Part shown: in pieces, positions 40,792-51,720 of the stretch
Layout of the letters: each line of letters opens with the position of its first letter
Numbering within the stretch: position 1 is the stretch's first letter
Source: Cellulomonas fengjieae
Lineage (GTDB): Bacteria > Actinomycetota > Actinomycetes > Actinomycetales > Cellulomonadaceae
Direction of reading: 5' to 3'
DNA: 64,000 bases
Assembly: GCF_018388465.1 (NCBI RefSeq)
Contig: NZ_CP074404.1
Span: 3,596,001-3,660,000, forward strand
Translations under genes and position numbers: made by a program
Notes under the pieces: generated by a model
Told to the model about the DNA's origin: nothing
Seen by the model: the letters and a program-made list of their open reading frames with translations, nothing else
The model's database searches: none

Positions 40792-42329
40792 CCGTCCTCC
40801 GCCACGTCGTCGGAGACGCCCTGGCCCCGCTCACCGTCGGGCAGCACCGCGTAGATGTACGGCGTGCGCTCGGTGAGCGAGGCTGCCGCGCGCTCCGTGT
40901 AGGAGTACAGCGGGCCGGCCGCGACGGTGAGCAGCAGCCCCACGGCGATCAGCGCCGTGGTCGGGGCGACCATCCCGAAGGGCAGGCGCACCGGCGGGCG
41001 CGGCTCCTCGGGCGTCTGCCAGAAGGCCTTGTTCCACGCCTTGACCAGCGCGTAGAGCGTGAGCAGCGAGGTGAGCACGCTGCCGACGACCAGCACGTAC
41101 GCCAGCGGGGTGCCCACCTGGACCCCGGCCTGGAGCAGGCCGATCTTGCCCAGGAAGCCGGACAGCGGGGGGATGCCCGCCAGGTTCATGGCGGGCACGA
41201 AGAAGAGGATCGCGAGCACGGGGGTGAGCTTGGCCAGGCCGCCCAGCTTGGTCAGGGACGTGGACCCGCCCGCGCGCTCCACCAGACCCACCACGAGGAA
41301 CAGCGCCGTCTGCACGGTGATGTGGTGGGCCACGTAGTAGATGGCGGCCGTGTAGCCCAGGTCCGTGGCCAGCGCGATGCCGAACACCATGAACCCGATG
41401 TGGCTGACGAGCGTGAACGAGAGCAGTCGCTTGATGTCGTCCTGCGCGACCGCGCCGAGGATCCCGATCACCATCGTCGCCAGCGCCACCCACATCAGCG
41501 CGTCGTCCAGCCGGCCGTCGGGGAACAGCAGCGTCTGCGTGCGGATGATCGCGTACACGCCGACCTTCGTCAGCAGGCCCGCGAACACCGCGGTGACCGG
41601 CGCGGGCGCGGTCGGGTAGGAGTCCGGCAGCCACGCGGACAGCGGGAAGATGGCTGCCTTGATCGCGAACGCGAGCAGCAGGAGCACCTGCAGGACGAGG
41701 CTGACGCCCGGGTCGATCTCGGGCAGGCGGATCGCCAGCTGCGCCAGGTTCACCGTGCCCGTGGCGGCGTAGATCATGGCGATCGCGATGAGGAACAGCA
41801 CCGAGGACAGCAGCGCGACGACGATGTAGATCGTGCCCGCCCGGATGCGCTCGCCGGTGCCGCCCAGCGTGATGAGCACGTAGCTGGCGGCCAGCAGGAT
41901 CTCGAAGCCGACGTAGAGGTTGAACAGGTCGCCGGACAGGAACGCGTTGGCCACCCCGGCCGTCAGCACCAGGTACGTCGGGTGGTAGATCGAGACGGGC
42001 GCGGACTCCTCGTCGTCCTCGCCGCCCTGCGCCAGCGAGTAGAGCAGGACGCAGAGCGTGACCGCGCTGGAGATCGTGAGCATGAGCGCGGACAGCCGGT
42101 CGGCCACGAGGTCGATGCCGACCGGGGCCGCCCAGCCGCCGACGTCGACCACCACGGGGCCGTCGTCGGCCAGGACCAGCAACGCCAGGCTGGCGACGAG
42201 CACGAGGCTGAGCGCGCCGACGGTGACGAGCCGCTGCAGGTTCGGCCGACGGTAGAGCGCGAGCGCCAGCCCCGCCGCGGACAGCGGGATCACGACGGGC
42301 AGGGGTGCGATCCACGAGAAGTCGGTCAC
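40788..42329 (-). CDS. mnhD: Na+/H+ antiporter subunit D (MrpD/MnhD)
   Basis: 513 aa, about 14 helices, NuoN/NuoM-related proton channel subunit. Conserved ion path residues are in FIFLSGD-like NAFLSGDLFNLYVGFEILLAASYVLITLG (Glu in helix 5), AFAIKAAIFPLSAWLPDSYPTAPAPVTAVFAGLLTKVGVYAI (Lys) and QDDIKRLLSFTLVSHIGFM. Start GTG 42329 overlaps the mnhC stop; the longer open frame upstream is a shadow. Confidence 0.95.
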   Translation of the reverse strand: MTDFSWIAPLPVVIPLSAAGLALALYRRPNLQRLVTVGALSLVLVASLALLVLADDGPVVVDVGGWAAPVGIDLVADRLSALMLTISSAVTLCVLLYSLAQGGEDDEESAPVSIYHPTYLVLTAGVANAFLSGDLFNLYVGFEILLAASYVLITLGGTGERIRAGTIYIVVALLSSVLFLIAIAMIYAATGTVNLAQLAIRLPEIDPGVSLVLQVLLLLAFAIKAAIFPLSAWLPDSYPTAPAPVTAVFAGLLTKVGVYAIIRTQTLLFPDGRLDDALMWVALATMVIGILGAVAQDDIKRLLSFTLVSHIGFMVFGIALATDLGYTAAIYYVAHHITVQTALFLVVGLVERAGGSTSLTKLGGLAKLTPVLAILFFVPAMNLAGIPPLSGFLGKIGLLQAGVQVGTPLAYVLVVGSVLTSLLTLYALVKAWNKAFWQTPEEPRPPVRLPFGMVAPTTALIAVGLLLTVAAGPLYSYTERAAASLTERTPYIYAVLPDGERGQGVSDDVAEDG

Positions 42330-42814
42330 GGGTGCACCTCCCGGGCGGGCGCGCCCTCGTCCGTCTCGTCGCGGGCCTCGGCGGCCTCCTCGTCGAGCGT
42401 GTCCGCGGCGATCTCCGTGTCCGAGTCGGTGACCGCGCGCTCGTCGACGGCCGCCAGCCGGGCGATGCGGCGGTCCTCGACGTCGTCCTGCACCTCGTCG
42501 TGCCCGTGCAGCTGCCACGAGCGGTAGGCCAGGGCCAGCAGGAACGCCGTGATGCCGAGCGTGATGACGATGGCCGTGAGCACCATGGCCTGCGGCAGCG
42601 GGTCGCTCATCCGGCCCTCGGGGGTCGCGCCCACGATCGGCGGGCGTCCCGCGGCTCCACCGGCCACGAGGAACAGCAGGTTCGCACCGTTGCCGATGAG
42701 GATGACGCCGATGAGCACCCGGGACAGGCTGCGCTCGAGGAGCAGGTAGGTGCCGGTGGCGAAGAGCACGCCGATGGTGACCACCAGCACGATGTTGGGA
42801 CTCATGTCGATCAC
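42326..42814 (-). CDS. mnhC: Na+/H+ antiporter subunit C (MrpC/MnhC)
   Basis: 162 aa, NuoK-like. GVLFATGTYLLLERSLSRVLIGVILIGNGANLLFLVAGG and DPLPQAMVLTAIVITLGITAFLLALAYR are the defining blocks. An acidic tail of about 45 residues is added. GTG 42814 overlaps the mnhA stop (GTGA); ATG 42805 is the alternative. Confidence 0.95.
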   Translation of the reverse strand: MIDMSPNIVLVVTIGVLFATGTYLLLERSLSRVLIGVILIGNGANLLFLVAGGAAGRPPIVGATPEGRMSDPLPQAMVLTAIVITLGITAFLLALAYRSWQLHGHDEVQDDVEDRRIARLAAVDERAVTDSDTEIAADTLDEEAAEARDETDEGAPAREVHP

Positions 42815-45800
42815 GGCACGACCCCTTCCCGCCCGGTCGGGCGTGAGCCCGCGGACACGCGGTCGGGCAGGCCGGGGTCGCCGGGCACCGGGTCCTCGCC
42901 CGTCTCGGCCCGCCGGTCGAGCTCGGCCCCGAGGCTGCGCAGGATGTCGAGCACCAGGCCGACCACCACCAGATAGACGCCGATGTCGAAGAACAGGCTG
43001 GTCACCAGGTGGATGTCGCCGACGACCGGCAGGTGGATGTCGATGATCCAGGACTGCAGCACCACGCCACCGGCCAGCAGGGCCAGCATGCCGACGCCGG
43101 CCGACAGGAACAGCCCGAGGCCGAGCAGCACACCCGGTTGCACCGGGGCCGCCTCACCCAGCTCGTACCGGCCGCCCGCGAGGTAGCGGACGATGAGCGC
43201 GATCCCCGTGACCAGACCGGCCGCGAACCCGCCGCCGGGGGCGTTGTGGCCGCTGAACATCAGGTAGATCGAGTAGACGATCATCGTGTGGAACAGCAGC
43301 CGCACCACGACCTCGAAGATGACCGAGCGGCGCTGCGGCGCCAGCGTGCGGCCCGCGTGCAGCCACTCGCGCCCGCGGGCGGCGCTCGACGGCACGGCCG
43401 CCTCGTCGCGGTCGGCCACCATGCCACCGGCGTCGACCTCGGCCCGGTCGCCGCCCGGTCGGCGCAGCGCCGCCATGGGATCGTCCGCGCCACCCCAGAC
43501 GGCCCGGTCCCGGCGGGCGTCCTGCGCCCGGTAGATCGCGCCGCCGCGGCGGGAGAGGAAGACGAGGGACGCGACGCCGGTCGCGGCCACCAGCAGCACG
43601 GAGATCTCGCCCATCGTGTCCCACGCCCGGATGTCCACGAGGGTCACGTTGACGATGTTCTTGCCGCCGCCGAACTCGACCGCCTCCGCCGCGAAGTCCG
43701 TGGAGACGGGCGGGTGGATCCGCGCGCTGGGGGCGACGAGCGCGACGCCGGCGACCGTCAGGCCGACCGCGATCCCGACGCCCAGCCGCACCCACCGGCT
43801 GCCGGCGAGCGGCCGGTCGGAGAAGTACGGGGGCAGCCGGCGCAGCACGAGCACGAAGACGACCAGCGTGACGGTCTCGACGAGCACCTGCGTGAGGGCC
43901 AGGTCAGGCGCACCGTGCAGCAGGTACAGGCCGGCCACCGCGTAGCCGCCGATGCCCAGCAGGATGACGGCCTTGAGCCGCCGGCGGGCCCGGATGACCA
44001 GCAGGGCGGACACGATCGTGCCGGCCGCGAACACCAGCTGCGCCGGGTTGTCCCAGGCCCTGACCTGCGTCGGGAACACCGTGCTGCCCAGCGTGGTGCC
44101 GGCGACGGCCACGACGAACACCAGCAGGATCAGGCCGAGGTACAGCGGCAGCGAACCGCGCTGCGTGACGGCGGTGACGTCGGCCGCCACGTCGTCGAGC
44201 CGGCGCATGAACCGTCGGTAGACGCGGTCGGCCTCCGGACCACGGGACACCGCGGTCTGCCAGCGCTCGACGCGGTCGCGCACGACGAACAGCACGGCAC
44301 CGCTGAGCAGGATCGCGAGCGTCAGGACGAAGGTCGGCGTGAACCCGGCCCAGAGCACCAGGTGCCCCGGCTCGCCCTCCGGATAGGTGTTCGCGTACGG
44401 CAGGAGCAGGTGCTCACCCAGCTTGGGCAGCAGCGCGACGGCGAGCCCGAGCACGGCCAGGATCATCGCCGGCCACACGAGCAGCAGGGACGGGCGCGTG
44501 ATCGGGGCCGGCGGCGCCTCGTCGCGCGCCGCCTCGTGGATCGACGTCCCCGGGGCCGTCGATCCGCTGACCTCCTCCGGCACGACCGCGGGCTTGGTCG
44601 CGAACGCGCCCCACCACAGCCGCACACCGTAGGCGACGGTCAGCACGGAGCCGACGGCCACCGCCACGAGCAGGACCGTGCCGACGGGCCCGTCGATGTG
44701 CCCGACCGCCTCGAGCCCCGCCTCCTTCGCCACGTACCCGGCGAACGGGATGAGGCCGATCATGGACGCCGTCGCAAGCGCCCCCGCGAGCGCGGTCAGC
44801 GGCAGCTCGCGGCCCACGCCGGACAGCCGCCGCAGGTCACGCGTGCCGGTGGCGGCGTCGACCACGCCGACCACGAGGAACAGCGCGGCCTTGAACATCG
44901 CGTGCGCACCCAGCATCGCGAGCCCCGCGAGCGCCGTCGCCCGGGAGCCGAGCCCCACCAGCAGCACGATCAGGCCCAGCTGGCTCACGGTGCCGAACGC
45001 CAGGATCAGCTTGAGGTCGTGCTGGCGCAGCGCGCGGTACCCACCGAGCAGCAGCGTGCCGCAGCCGAGCACGATGATCATCCACATCCACGTGGGGTCC
45101 GTGGCGTACGCCGGGGCGAACCGCGCGACGAGGTAGACACCGGCCTTCACCATGGCGGCGGCGTGCAGGTAGGCGCTCACCGGCGTCGGGGCCGCCATCG
45201 CGGCGGGCAGCCAGAAGTGGAACGGGATGAGGGCCGACTTCGTCGCCGCGCCGGCCAGCAGGCAGACGATCGCGGCCGTCACGGCGGCGCTCCCCTGCGG
45301 CGGGTCGGCGATCACCTCCGACAGCCGGTAGGTGCCGGCGGCCTCGCCCAGCAGCACCAGGCCGACGAGCATGGCCAGGCCGCCCGCGGTCGTGATGACG
45401 ATGGCCTGCATGGCGGCGCGGCGGCTCGCCTTGCGCTCCGAGTAGTGGCCGATGAGCAGGTACGACATGACTGTCGTGAGCTCCCAGAACGTGAACAGGA
45501 GCAGCATGTCGTCGGCCGTGACCAGGCCCAGCATCGCGCCGCTGAACGCGACGAACACGCCTCCGAACCGGCCCAGGCCGGACGCGCTCGTCTTGAAGTA
45601 GGCCGCGCAGTACACGAGCACGAGCGCGCCGACGCCCCCGACGATCAGCGTCATCAGCCACGACAGCGTGTCCATGCGGAACGTCAGCTCGAACCCGAGC
45701 GCCGGGATCCACTGGACCTGCTCGACCGGCCCGTTCCCGCTCTGCACCCGCGACGTCCACGTCAGCGCCCAGACCGCGGCGCTCGCCGGCGCGAGGGCCA

Positions 45801-45888
45801 GGATCCAGAACGCCTTGCGGCCCATCCAGCGCAGGAGTGCGGGCGCGACGATGGCTGCGGCCAGGTGAACGGCGAGCAGCAGCAGCAC
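42811..45888 (-). CDS. mnhA: Na+/H+ antiporter fused subunit A+B (MrpAB)
   Basis: 1025 aa. The N-terminal 500 residues are the NuoL-like MrpA channel ([91 protein letters not shown]). A DUF4040/MbhD-like region follows ([23 protein letters not shown]). The C-terminus is MrpB ([49 protein letters not shown]), so no separate mnhB gene is needed. First gene of the operon, which keeps pH and sodium balance. The 248-base gap upstream holds the divergent starts; I see no clear operator there. Confidence 0.95.
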   Translation of the reverse strand: MLLLLAVHLAAAIVAPALLRWMGRKAFWILALAPASAAVWALTWTSRVQSGNGPVEQVQWIPALGFELTFRMDTLSWLMTLIVGGVGALVLVYCAAYFKTSASGLGRFGGVFVAFSGAMLGLVTADDMLLLFTFWELTTVMSYLLIGHYSERKASRRAAMQAIVITTAGGLAMLVGLVLLGEAAGTYRLSEVIADPPQGSAAVTAAIVCLLAGAATKSALIPFHFWLPAAMAAPTPVSAYLHAAAMVKAGVYLVARFAPAYATDPTWMWMIIVLGCGTLLLGGYRALRQHDLKLILAFGTVSQLGLIVLLVGLGSRATALAGLAMLGAHAMFKAALFLVVGVVDAATGTRDLRRLSGVGRELPLTALAGALATASMIGLIPFAGYVAKEAGLEAVGHIDGPVGTVLLVAVAVGSVLTVAYGVRLWWGAFATKPAVVPEEVSGSTAPGTSIHEAARDEAPPAPITRPSLLLVWPAMILAVLGLAVALLPKLGEHLLLPYANTYPEGEPGHLVLWAGFTPTFVLTLAILLSGAVLFVVRDRVERWQTAVSRGPEADRVYRRFMRRLDDVAADVTAVTQRGSLPLYLGLILLVFVVAVAGTTLGSTVFPTQVRAWDNPAQLVFAAGTIVSALLVIRARRRLKAVILLGIGGYAVAGLYLLHGAPDLALTQVLVETVTLVVFVLVLRRLPPYFSDRPLAGSRWVRLGVGIAVGLTVAGVALVAPSARIHPPVSTDFAAEAVEFGGGKNIVNVTLVDIRAWDTMGEISVLLVAATGVASLVFLSRRGGAIYRAQDARRDRAVWGGADDPMAALRRPGGDRAEVDAGGMVADRDEAAVPSSAARGREWLHAGRTLAPQRRSVIFEVVVRLLFHTMIVYSIYLMFSGHNAPGGGFAAGLVTGIALIVRYLAGGRYELGEAAPVQPGVLLGLGLFLSAGVGMLALLAGGVVLQSWIIDIHLPVVGDIHLVTSLFFDIGVYLVVVGLVLDILRSLGAELDRRAETGEDPVPGDPGLPDRVSAGSRPTGREGVVP

Positions 45889-46136
45889 GTCCGGCTCCGT
45901 CCTGTAGGGCGGGTGGTCGGTCGGTCAGGTTTCTGGAGGTCAGGCGCAGGTTCGGGCACGCGTCGGGGACCGGGTGTGCGCCCCCGCGATGCACTGAAGG
46001 TTTGGTCAAGATTCTATCAACCGGTTTCCGGTGCTCCGGCCGCGACCCCCTCGCGGACCCGCCGTGCGGCGCGGTCATGCGGCTGGTGGGCGCGCGGTCC
46101 CAGGAGCGGGGGCGCCGACGCGGTTACCGTGGCGGC

Positions 46137-48221
46137 GTGGATGCGCTGCAGCTCGTGTGCCTGACCCTCGTCGTCGTGTCCAGCGTCGTCGGCGTCGCGG
46201 TGTTCTCGCGCGGGGCCGTCGAGATCGTGCGGACCGTGCGGATCGGCGGACCGGCCCCGGGGCGGTGGACGCCGGTCGGGCCGCGACTGGCCACGCTCGC
46301 GCGCGAGGTGCTCGGGCACGAGCGGTTCCAGAACAAGCCCCTGGTCCGGGTGGCGCACTGGGCGGTGATGCTGTCCTTCCCCGTGCTGGTCCTGACCCTG
46401 GTCACCGGCTACGGGCAGGTGGTGGACCCCTCGTTCGCCCTGCCGCTGCTCGGCCACCTCGCTCCGCTCGAGTGGGTGACCGAGGCGATCGCGTGGGCCT
46501 CGCTGCTCGGCATCCTCGTGCTTGTCGTCGTCCGCATCCGGCTGCTGCCGCGGGGGGACCGGCGGTCGCGGTTCTTCGGGTCGAACCAGGGGCAGGCGTT
46601 CTTCGTCGAGGCCACCGTGCTCGCGGTCGTCCTCGCGGTCCTGGTGCTGCGAGGGCTGGAGTACGCGCTCGGGGTGCAGGCCGGCGAGCCGTGGGCGACG
46701 GCGTGGCACTTCCCGCTGACCGCGTGGCTCGGGGCGGCGTGGAGCGGGGTCGCGACGACGACCCTGCAGACGGCCGTCGTCCTCGTCGCGACCGTCAAGA
46801 TCGTCGTGTCGATGTCGTGGTTCGTGGTCGTCGGCCTGCAGCCCACCATGGGCGTCGCGTGGCACCGGTTCCTGGCGGTCGTCAACGTCTACGCCCGCCG
46901 GGAGCCCACCGGCGGCGTCGCTCTCGGCCCGGTGCAGCCGCTGCCCGTGGACCTGCTCGGTGAGCTGCCCGACGACGTCCGCCTCGGCGTCGGCGCCATC
47001 GAGGACTTCACCTGGAAGGGTCTGCTCGACTTCGCCACGTGCACCGAGTGCGGCCGGTGCCAGGAGCAGTGCCCGGCCTGGGCCACGGGCAAGCCGCTGA
47101 GCCCCAAGGCGGTGACGCTCTCGCTGCGCGACCACGCGGCCGCCACGGCTCCGTACCTGCGGGCCGGCGACACCAGCCACCGCGGGCTCGACCTCATCGG
47201 CACCGGCGTCATCGACGCGGACGCCCTGTGGGCCTGCACCATGTGTGGCGCGTGCGTGCAGCAGTGCCCGGTGGACATCGAGCACGTGGACGCCATCGTG
47301 GACATGCGGCGCTACCAGGTGCTCATGGAGTCGGCGTTCCCCAAGGAGCTGGGCGGCACGTTCAGCAAGCTCGAGCGGCAGGGCAACCCGTGGGGGCTGC
47401 CCGCGCGCAACCGGCTGAACTGGGCGAAGGGGCTCGACTTCGACGTGCCGGTGGTCGGCGTCGACGTGGAGTCGGCGGCCGAGGTCGAGTACCTGTTCTG
47501 GGTGGGCTGCGCGGGCGCGTACGAGGACCGGGCGATCCGCACGACGAAGGCCGTCGCGGAGCTGCTGCACACCGCGGGGGTGAGCTTCGCGGTCCTGGGT
47601 GACGGGGAGTCGTGCACGGGCGACCCGGCGCGACGGGCGGGCAACGAGCTGCTGTTCCAGATGCTCGCGAGCGCCAACGTGGAGATGCTGAACGAGGTGG
47701 GTGCGCAGCGGATCGTCGTCACGTGCGCCCACTGCTTCAACACGATCGCCCGCGAGTACCCCCAGCTGGGAGGCCGGTACGAGGTGGTGCACCACACCGA
47801 GCTGCTGAACACCCTGGTCGCGGACGGCCGGCTGACGCTGCTGCCGCCGACGGACGAGCGCACCGTCACCTACCACGACCCCTGCTACCTGGGCCGGCAC
47901 AACGCGATCTACTCCCCGCCGAGGGAGCTGCTCGGCGCCCTTCCCGGCGTCCAGCTGGCCGAGATGCCCCGCAACCGGGAGAACTCCTTCTGCTGCGGGG
48001 CGGGGGGCGCGCGCGTGTGGATGGAGGAGACCATCGGCACCCGCATCGGCACGGCGCGCGCCGAGGAGGCCGTCGCCACCGGCGCGGACGTCGTCGCGAC
48101 CGCCTGCCCGTTCTGCACCGTGATGCTCACCGACGGGGTGGCCGCGTCGCAGTCCGTCGGCGTCCCGGAGGTCACCGACATCGCCCTCCTGCTGCTCGAC
48201 CGTGTGAAGGAGTCGCCGTGA
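46137..48221 (+). CDS. membrane-bound (Fe-S) oxidoreductase (HdrD/GlpC-like with NarI-like membrane part)
   Basis: 694 aa. The N-terminal 270 residues form about six membrane helices with a cytochrome b/NarI-like look ([29 protein letters not shown]). Two 4Fe-4S ferredoxin motifs follow: [14 protein letters not shown] and [14 protein letters not shown]. Two CCG-type domains come last ([19 protein letters not shown] with CAHCFN, and [11 protein letters not shown] with [15 protein letters not shown]). This is the electron-transfer protein seen with acyl-CoA dehydrogenases and ETF in actinobacteria. It likely passes electrons to menaquinone. GTG 46137 starts it; the next gene overlaps its stop. 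Confidence 0.9.
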   Translation: MDALQLVCLTLVVVSSVVGVAVFSRGAVEIVRTVRIGGPAPGRWTPVGPRLATLAREVLGHERFQNKPLVRVAHWAVMLSFPVLVLTLVTGYGQVVDPSFALPLLGHLAPLEWVTEAIAWASLLGILVLVVVRIRLLPRGDRRSRFFGSNQGQAFFVEATVLAVVLAVLVLRGLEYALGVQAGEPWATAWHFPLTAWLGAAWSGVATTTLQTAVVLVATVKIVVSMSWFVVVGLQPTMGVAWHRFLAVVNVYARREPTGGVALGPVQPLPVDLLGELPDDVRLGVGAIEDFTWKGLLDFATCTECGRCQEQCPAWATGKPLSPKAVTLSLRDHAAATAPYLRAGDTSHRGLDLIGTGVIDADALWACTMCGACVQQCPVDIEHVDAIVDMRRYQVLMESAFPKELGGTFSKLERQGNPWGLPARNRLNWAKGLDFDVPVVGVDVESAAEVEYLFWVGCAGAYEDRAIRTTKAVAELLHTAGVSFAVLGDGESCTGDPARRAGNELLFQMLASANVEMLNEVGAQRIVVTCAHCFNTIAREYPQLGGRYEVVHHTELLNTLVADGRLTLLPPTDERTVTYHDPCYLGRHNAIYSPPRELLGALPGVQLAEMPRNRENSFCCGAGGARVWMEETIGTRIGTARAEEAVATGADVVATACPFCTVMLTDGVAASQSVGVPEVTDIALLLLDRVKESP

Positions 48222-48661
48222 CCGACCCGCGCAGCACCGAGCAGCGACGGCAGGACGCGCTGTACCGGCTCGGTCACGACGTCGACGCGTGGGTCGCGAC
48301 GACGGACACCGGCACGGGGGCACCCCGCCTGACCCCGCTGTCGTTCCTGTGGCACGACGGGTCCCTGGTCCTCTCCACGCCGGCGACCAGCGCGACGGGC
48401 CGGAACCTGGCCGCCAACCCCTCGGTGCAGGTCGGCGTCGGCCAGACGCGCGACGTGGTGCTCGTGCAGGGGACGGTCGAGGTCCTGGGGTCGGTGGGCG
48501 ACCGCCTCGGCGACGCGTTCGCTGCGAAGGCCGGGTTCGACCCGCGGAGGATCTCCGACCCCTACCCGTACTTCCGGCTCACCCCCCGCACGATCCAGGT
48601 GTGGCGCGAGGAGAACGAGCTCGCCGGGCGGTGGGTGATGCGCGGCGGGGCCTGGGTCTAG
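48218..48661 (+). CDS. PNPOx-like flavin/F420-binding family protein
   Basis: 147 aa split barrel of the pyridoxamine 5'-phosphate oxidase-like superfamily: [71 protein letters not shown], then [31 protein letters not shown]. Close relatives bind F420 or FMN. Translationally coupled to the Fe-S oxidoreductase (GTGA). Its stop overlaps the convergent penicillin acylase gene by four bases. Confidence 0.85.
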   Translation: MTDPRSTEQRRQDALYRLGHDVDAWVATTDTGTGAPRLTPLSFLWHDGSLVLSTPATSATGRNLAANPSVQVGVGQTRDVVLVQGTVEVLGSVGDRLGDAFAAKAGFDPRRISDPYPYFRLTPRTIQVWREENELAGRWVMRGGAWV

Positions 48662-50769
48662 ACGTCGGGCAGCGTGCTGGGCTGCGGCAGTCCGGCCTGC
48701 GTGCTCGACTCCTCCTGGACCAGCAGGTGCCAGTCGGTGACGACCGGGACGGTCTGCGCGGCCGCCCAGGCCTCGAGCTGGTCCGTGGCGTGCGGGCTGC
48801 CGGGATCCCCCGAGGCACCGAACGGGACGCCCCACCGGCTGCGGCGACGGTCGGACAGGTCCCAGACCCAGCGCGCCGCCGAGCCGCGCGACGACAGGTC
48901 GCTCAGCCCCGGCACGCTCGCGGTGCAGCGGACGCAGTCGGAGTCCCCGGACAGCGGGACGGGGTCGACGACCGGTCCGCCGACGCCGGCCAGCACCGGG
49001 ACGGGTTGGAGCCGGTGGAGGTCGCCCCACGCGTCGGGGCCACTCCCGGACGACGCCACCAGCTCCAGCGCGTCGCGGACCACCGCGGCGCCGTCGATCC
49101 CGAGCGACGTCGCGCCGAGGAGCCCCGGCAGCGCGTCGGCGACGCGGACCGCCACGGCCAGCCACGGCTCGAACAGGGCGTCGTGGCCGTGCGGGCGGTA
49201 CAGCGGGGCCAGCCCCGGGTGCGCGCTGAGCCGGACGGCGACGTGCGAGCGCCACTGCGCGAAGAGCGCCGCGTCCGTGCTGTCCGCGTCCATGTGCCGG
49301 TCCCAGGCCAGCAGCCGGTCGCGCAGTGCCTCCCCGCCCGCGGACAGCCCGGACGCCCGGCGGACCCAGCCGAGCAGCTCGTCGGCACCGCCCAGGAGCG
49401 TGTCGCCGTGGATCGCGGCCATGTCGTCCGGGCCCAGGGCCGACGGCGTCTCCAGCAGAGCCGCGATGCGCCGCGCCCGGTACGGGGGCGCGTAGGCGCG
49501 TCCGAGGTCGCGCGCGACGCCGCCCGGCCGCTCGTTGGCGTCGACGGCGACGTCCGTGACCGGGGCGGGATCGGCCAGGCGGTGCCACGGCCCCCGGCGG
49601 GCGGCCGGCGACCAGGCGTCGTGCGGCAGCCGACGGTCCTGCCGGTGCCGGCCCACGACGAGGCCGGCGTCGAAGCTCAGCACCGTCCCGGTCGCGTCGG
49701 CGGCCAGCACCCGGTTGACCGGGTCCACCCAGCCGCGCAGGGCGTCGGCCACGTCGCCCGCCGTGCGCGCCCGCAGCAGCGGCAGCAGGCAGGAGATGCC
49801 GACGTCCGAGGCGACGCGGGCGGGGAACCGGACGCTCAGCCCGTCGAGGACCACCGGCCCCCGGTCCGTCTCGACGACCTCCACCACGACGTCGGTGCCG
49901 CGGCGCACCCGGATCGTCTCGGCGTGCCGCGTCACGGGTGCCCAGCCGTCCGGTCCGAGCGCCGTCAGGCCGTCGTCGGAGAACTCCTCCCGGAAGAGCT
50001 CGACGTGGTGGGCGATCGCGTTGGTGATCCCCCAGGCCGCCGATCCGGTGTGCCCGAAGTGCTGCACCCCCGGCACCCCCGGGAACGTCAGCCCGACCAC
50101 GTCGAACTCGTCGCACGCGAGCCTGACCTGCTGGTACACCCCCGGCAGCTCGAGCACGCGGTGCGGGTCGCCCGCGAGCAGCGGCTTGCCGCTCACCGTG
50201 CGGGAGCCGTGCAGCGCCCACGCGTTGGAGCCGTACGCCGGCTCGGTGGCGGCGAAGAGGTCGACCGCGTCGTCGCCGAGCGTCCGGAGCACGTGCTCGT
50301 TCCACAGCAGCCGCGGGAACGTGGAGAACAGGGCGTGCTCGACGAGCAGGATGCCGAGCGGCGCCCACGCGCGCCACGGCTCGTGCGGCGTCAGGGACCC
50401 GAACTGCTCGTCCAGGACCCGGCGCTCCGCCGAGCGCCGACCGGTGCGGCCGGTCTCCTCGGCCAGCCCGGCGTTGACGCCCGTGACGTAGGCGTCGACG
50501 AACGCCCGGTCGTGGGCCGCGAGCGCCGCGTACGCCCGCTGTGCGGTGTCCGCCAGGCGCGCCCGCCGCGCGAACCGGTCCCACTCCACGCCGGCGGCGC
50601 CGATCCGCTCGGCCAGTCGGCCCTCGGACCGCCACCGGCTCACCTCGATCTGCCAGCCACGGTCGCGCGCGGTGACGAGCCCCTGCTCGCGGGCGAGCTC
50701 CAGGCGATCGGGGGACCGGATGTGCGGGACGCCGAGCGCGTCGCGGAAGACGGTCACCGCACGCCCCAC
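48658..50769 (-). CDS. penicillin acylase family protein (Ntn hydrolase)
   Basis: 703 aa precursor-type Ntn hydrolase. N-terminal chain: VFRDALGVPHIRSPDRLELAREQGLVTARDRGWQIEVSRWRSEGRLAE. The processing site is at GSNAWALHGSRTVSGKPLLAGDPH, where Ser of SNAW becomes the N-terminal nucleophile of the beta chain after self-cleavage. Later blocks GHTGSAAWGITNAIAHH and the Asn-containing NRVLAADATG fit the family. No signal peptide is seen, so it is probably cytoplasmic. Substrate could be an amide such as acyl-homoserine lactone or a beta-lactam; not decidable here. Confidence 0.88.
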   Translation of the reverse strand: MGRAVTVFRDALGVPHIRSPDRLELAREQGLVTARDRGWQIEVSRWRSEGRLAERIGAAGVEWDRFARRARLADTAQRAYAALAAHDRAFVDAYVTGVNAGLAEETGRTGRRSAERRVLDEQFGSLTPHEPWRAWAPLGILLVEHALFSTFPRLLWNEHVLRTLGDDAVDLFAATEPAYGSNAWALHGSRTVSGKPLLAGDPHRVLELPGVYQQVRLACDEFDVVGLTFPGVPGVQHFGHTGSAAWGITNAIAHHVELFREEFSDDGLTALGPDGWAPVTRHAETIRVRRGTDVVVEVVETDRGPVVLDGLSVRFPARVASDVGISCLLPLLRARTAGDVADALRGWVDPVNRVLAADATGTVLSFDAGLVVGRHRQDRRLPHDAWSPAARRGPWHRLADPAPVTDVAVDANERPGGVARDLGRAYAPPYRARRIAALLETPSALGPDDMAAIHGDTLLGGADELLGWVRRASGLSAGGEALRDRLLAWDRHMDADSTDAALFAQWRSHVAVRLSAHPGLAPLYRPHGHDALFEPWLAVAVRVADALPGLLGATSLGIDGAAVVRDALELVASSGSGPDAWGDLHRLQPVPVLAGVGGPVVDPVPLSGDSDCVRCTASVPGLSDLSSRGSAARWVWDLSDRRRSRWGVPFGASGDPGSPHATDQLEAWAAAQTVPVVTDWHLLVQEESSTQAGLPQPSTLPDV

Positions 50770-50940
50770 GGGGCGCAGAGCGCACTCGCGAGCGGCGAGT
50801 CGCCGTCGACGACGGACATGCGTGGCATCGCGCGCACTCGGGGCCTTCTCGAGGGGTGAGGACGGCCGAACTCCGGCAAACGTAGCGGAACGTGGACACG
50901 CGTCAAGGGGCTTCGGGGGTCCGGCAGTGGCTGGGGGACG

Positions 50941-51720
50941 CTAGGACTTCCCGGCCTTCCAGTACCCGCAGAACGTGACGTTTCCCTTGGGCACCCCGCG
51001 CTCGCCGACCAGGTACCGGCGGGTGCCGGTCGCGATCGCGGACTCGCCCACCGCGAACGCGTACGGCGTGCCGGCGGGCCAGTCCAGCGACCTGAGCATG
51101 CCCAGCGCGGTGCCGCCCGCGCCGCGTGGCACCCAGTGCACGGCCATCCCGGCGGGGGCGTCGACGTCCTGGGCGTCGGCGGCGTCGATGAGCTCGACGA
51201 CCGCGTGGCCGACGGCGTCGCGCGGCATGTCCCGCAGGATGCCGAGGACGGCTGGCAGCCCGGACTCGTCGGCCACCAGCAGCGACCAGTCGGCGGGCAC
51301 CGGTGCCCAGCCGCAGCCCTGGTCGATGAACGCCACCTCGGTCCCGGGCTCCACGGTCTCGGCCCACGGGCCGGCCACGCCGGACGAGCCGTGGCAGACG
51401 AAGTCGATGTCGAGCTCGGGCACCTCCGGGCGGAAGAACCGCACGGTGTAGCTGCGGATCACCGGCCGCGTGGACTTCGGCAGCACCAGGTACCGCAGGT
51501 AGGACCGGGTGTCGAAGCGCTCCGGCAGGTTGTCGAACCGGGCGTGGTCGTCGACCGGCACCGCGAGCCGGAACCACTGGTCGAACCCGCGGTACCGGAA
51601 CCGGCGCAGGTCGTCCCCGGTCAGCGTCACCCGGACCATGTGCGGCGTGACGCGCTCGGTCCGGGCGACGTGCGCGTGCACCAGGCCGCTCGGAGCGTGC
51701 GTCACGGTGATGCTGCTCAT
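50941..51720 (-). CDS. siderophore-interacting protein (FAD-dependent ferric reductase)
   Basis: 259 aa ViuB/SIP family: FQWFRLAVP-type FAD region VTPHMVRVTLTGDDLRRFRYRGFDQWFRLAVP, YTVRFFRPEVPELDIDFVCHG, GPWAETVEPGTEV, and the C-terminal AFAVGESAIATGTRRYLVGERGVPKGNVTFCGYWKAG. Uses NAD(P)H or a ferredoxin to reduce ferric siderophore inside the cell and free the iron. Sixth gene of the desferrioxamine operon; start overlaps the second acyltransferase stop. Confidence 0.94.
   Translation of the reverse strand: MSSITVTHAPSGLVHAHVARTERVTPHMVRVTLTGDDLRRFRYRGFDQWFRLAVPVDDHARFDNLPERFDTRSYLRYLVLPKSTRPVIRSYTVRFFRPEVPELDIDFVCHGSSGVAGPWAETVEPGTEVAFIDQGCGWAPVPADWSLLVADESGLPAVLGILRDMPRDAVGHAVVELIDAADAQDVDAPAGMAVHWVPRGAGGTALGMLRSLDWPAGTPYAFAVGESAIATGTRRYLVGERGVPKGNVTFCGYWKAGKS

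Noticed and set aside
43009..46164. 1051-aa open frame on the plus strand
   Set aside because: Antisense shadow of mrpA; composition dominated by Arg, Gln, His, Asp, as expected when a high-GC membrane gene is read in the wrong frame.
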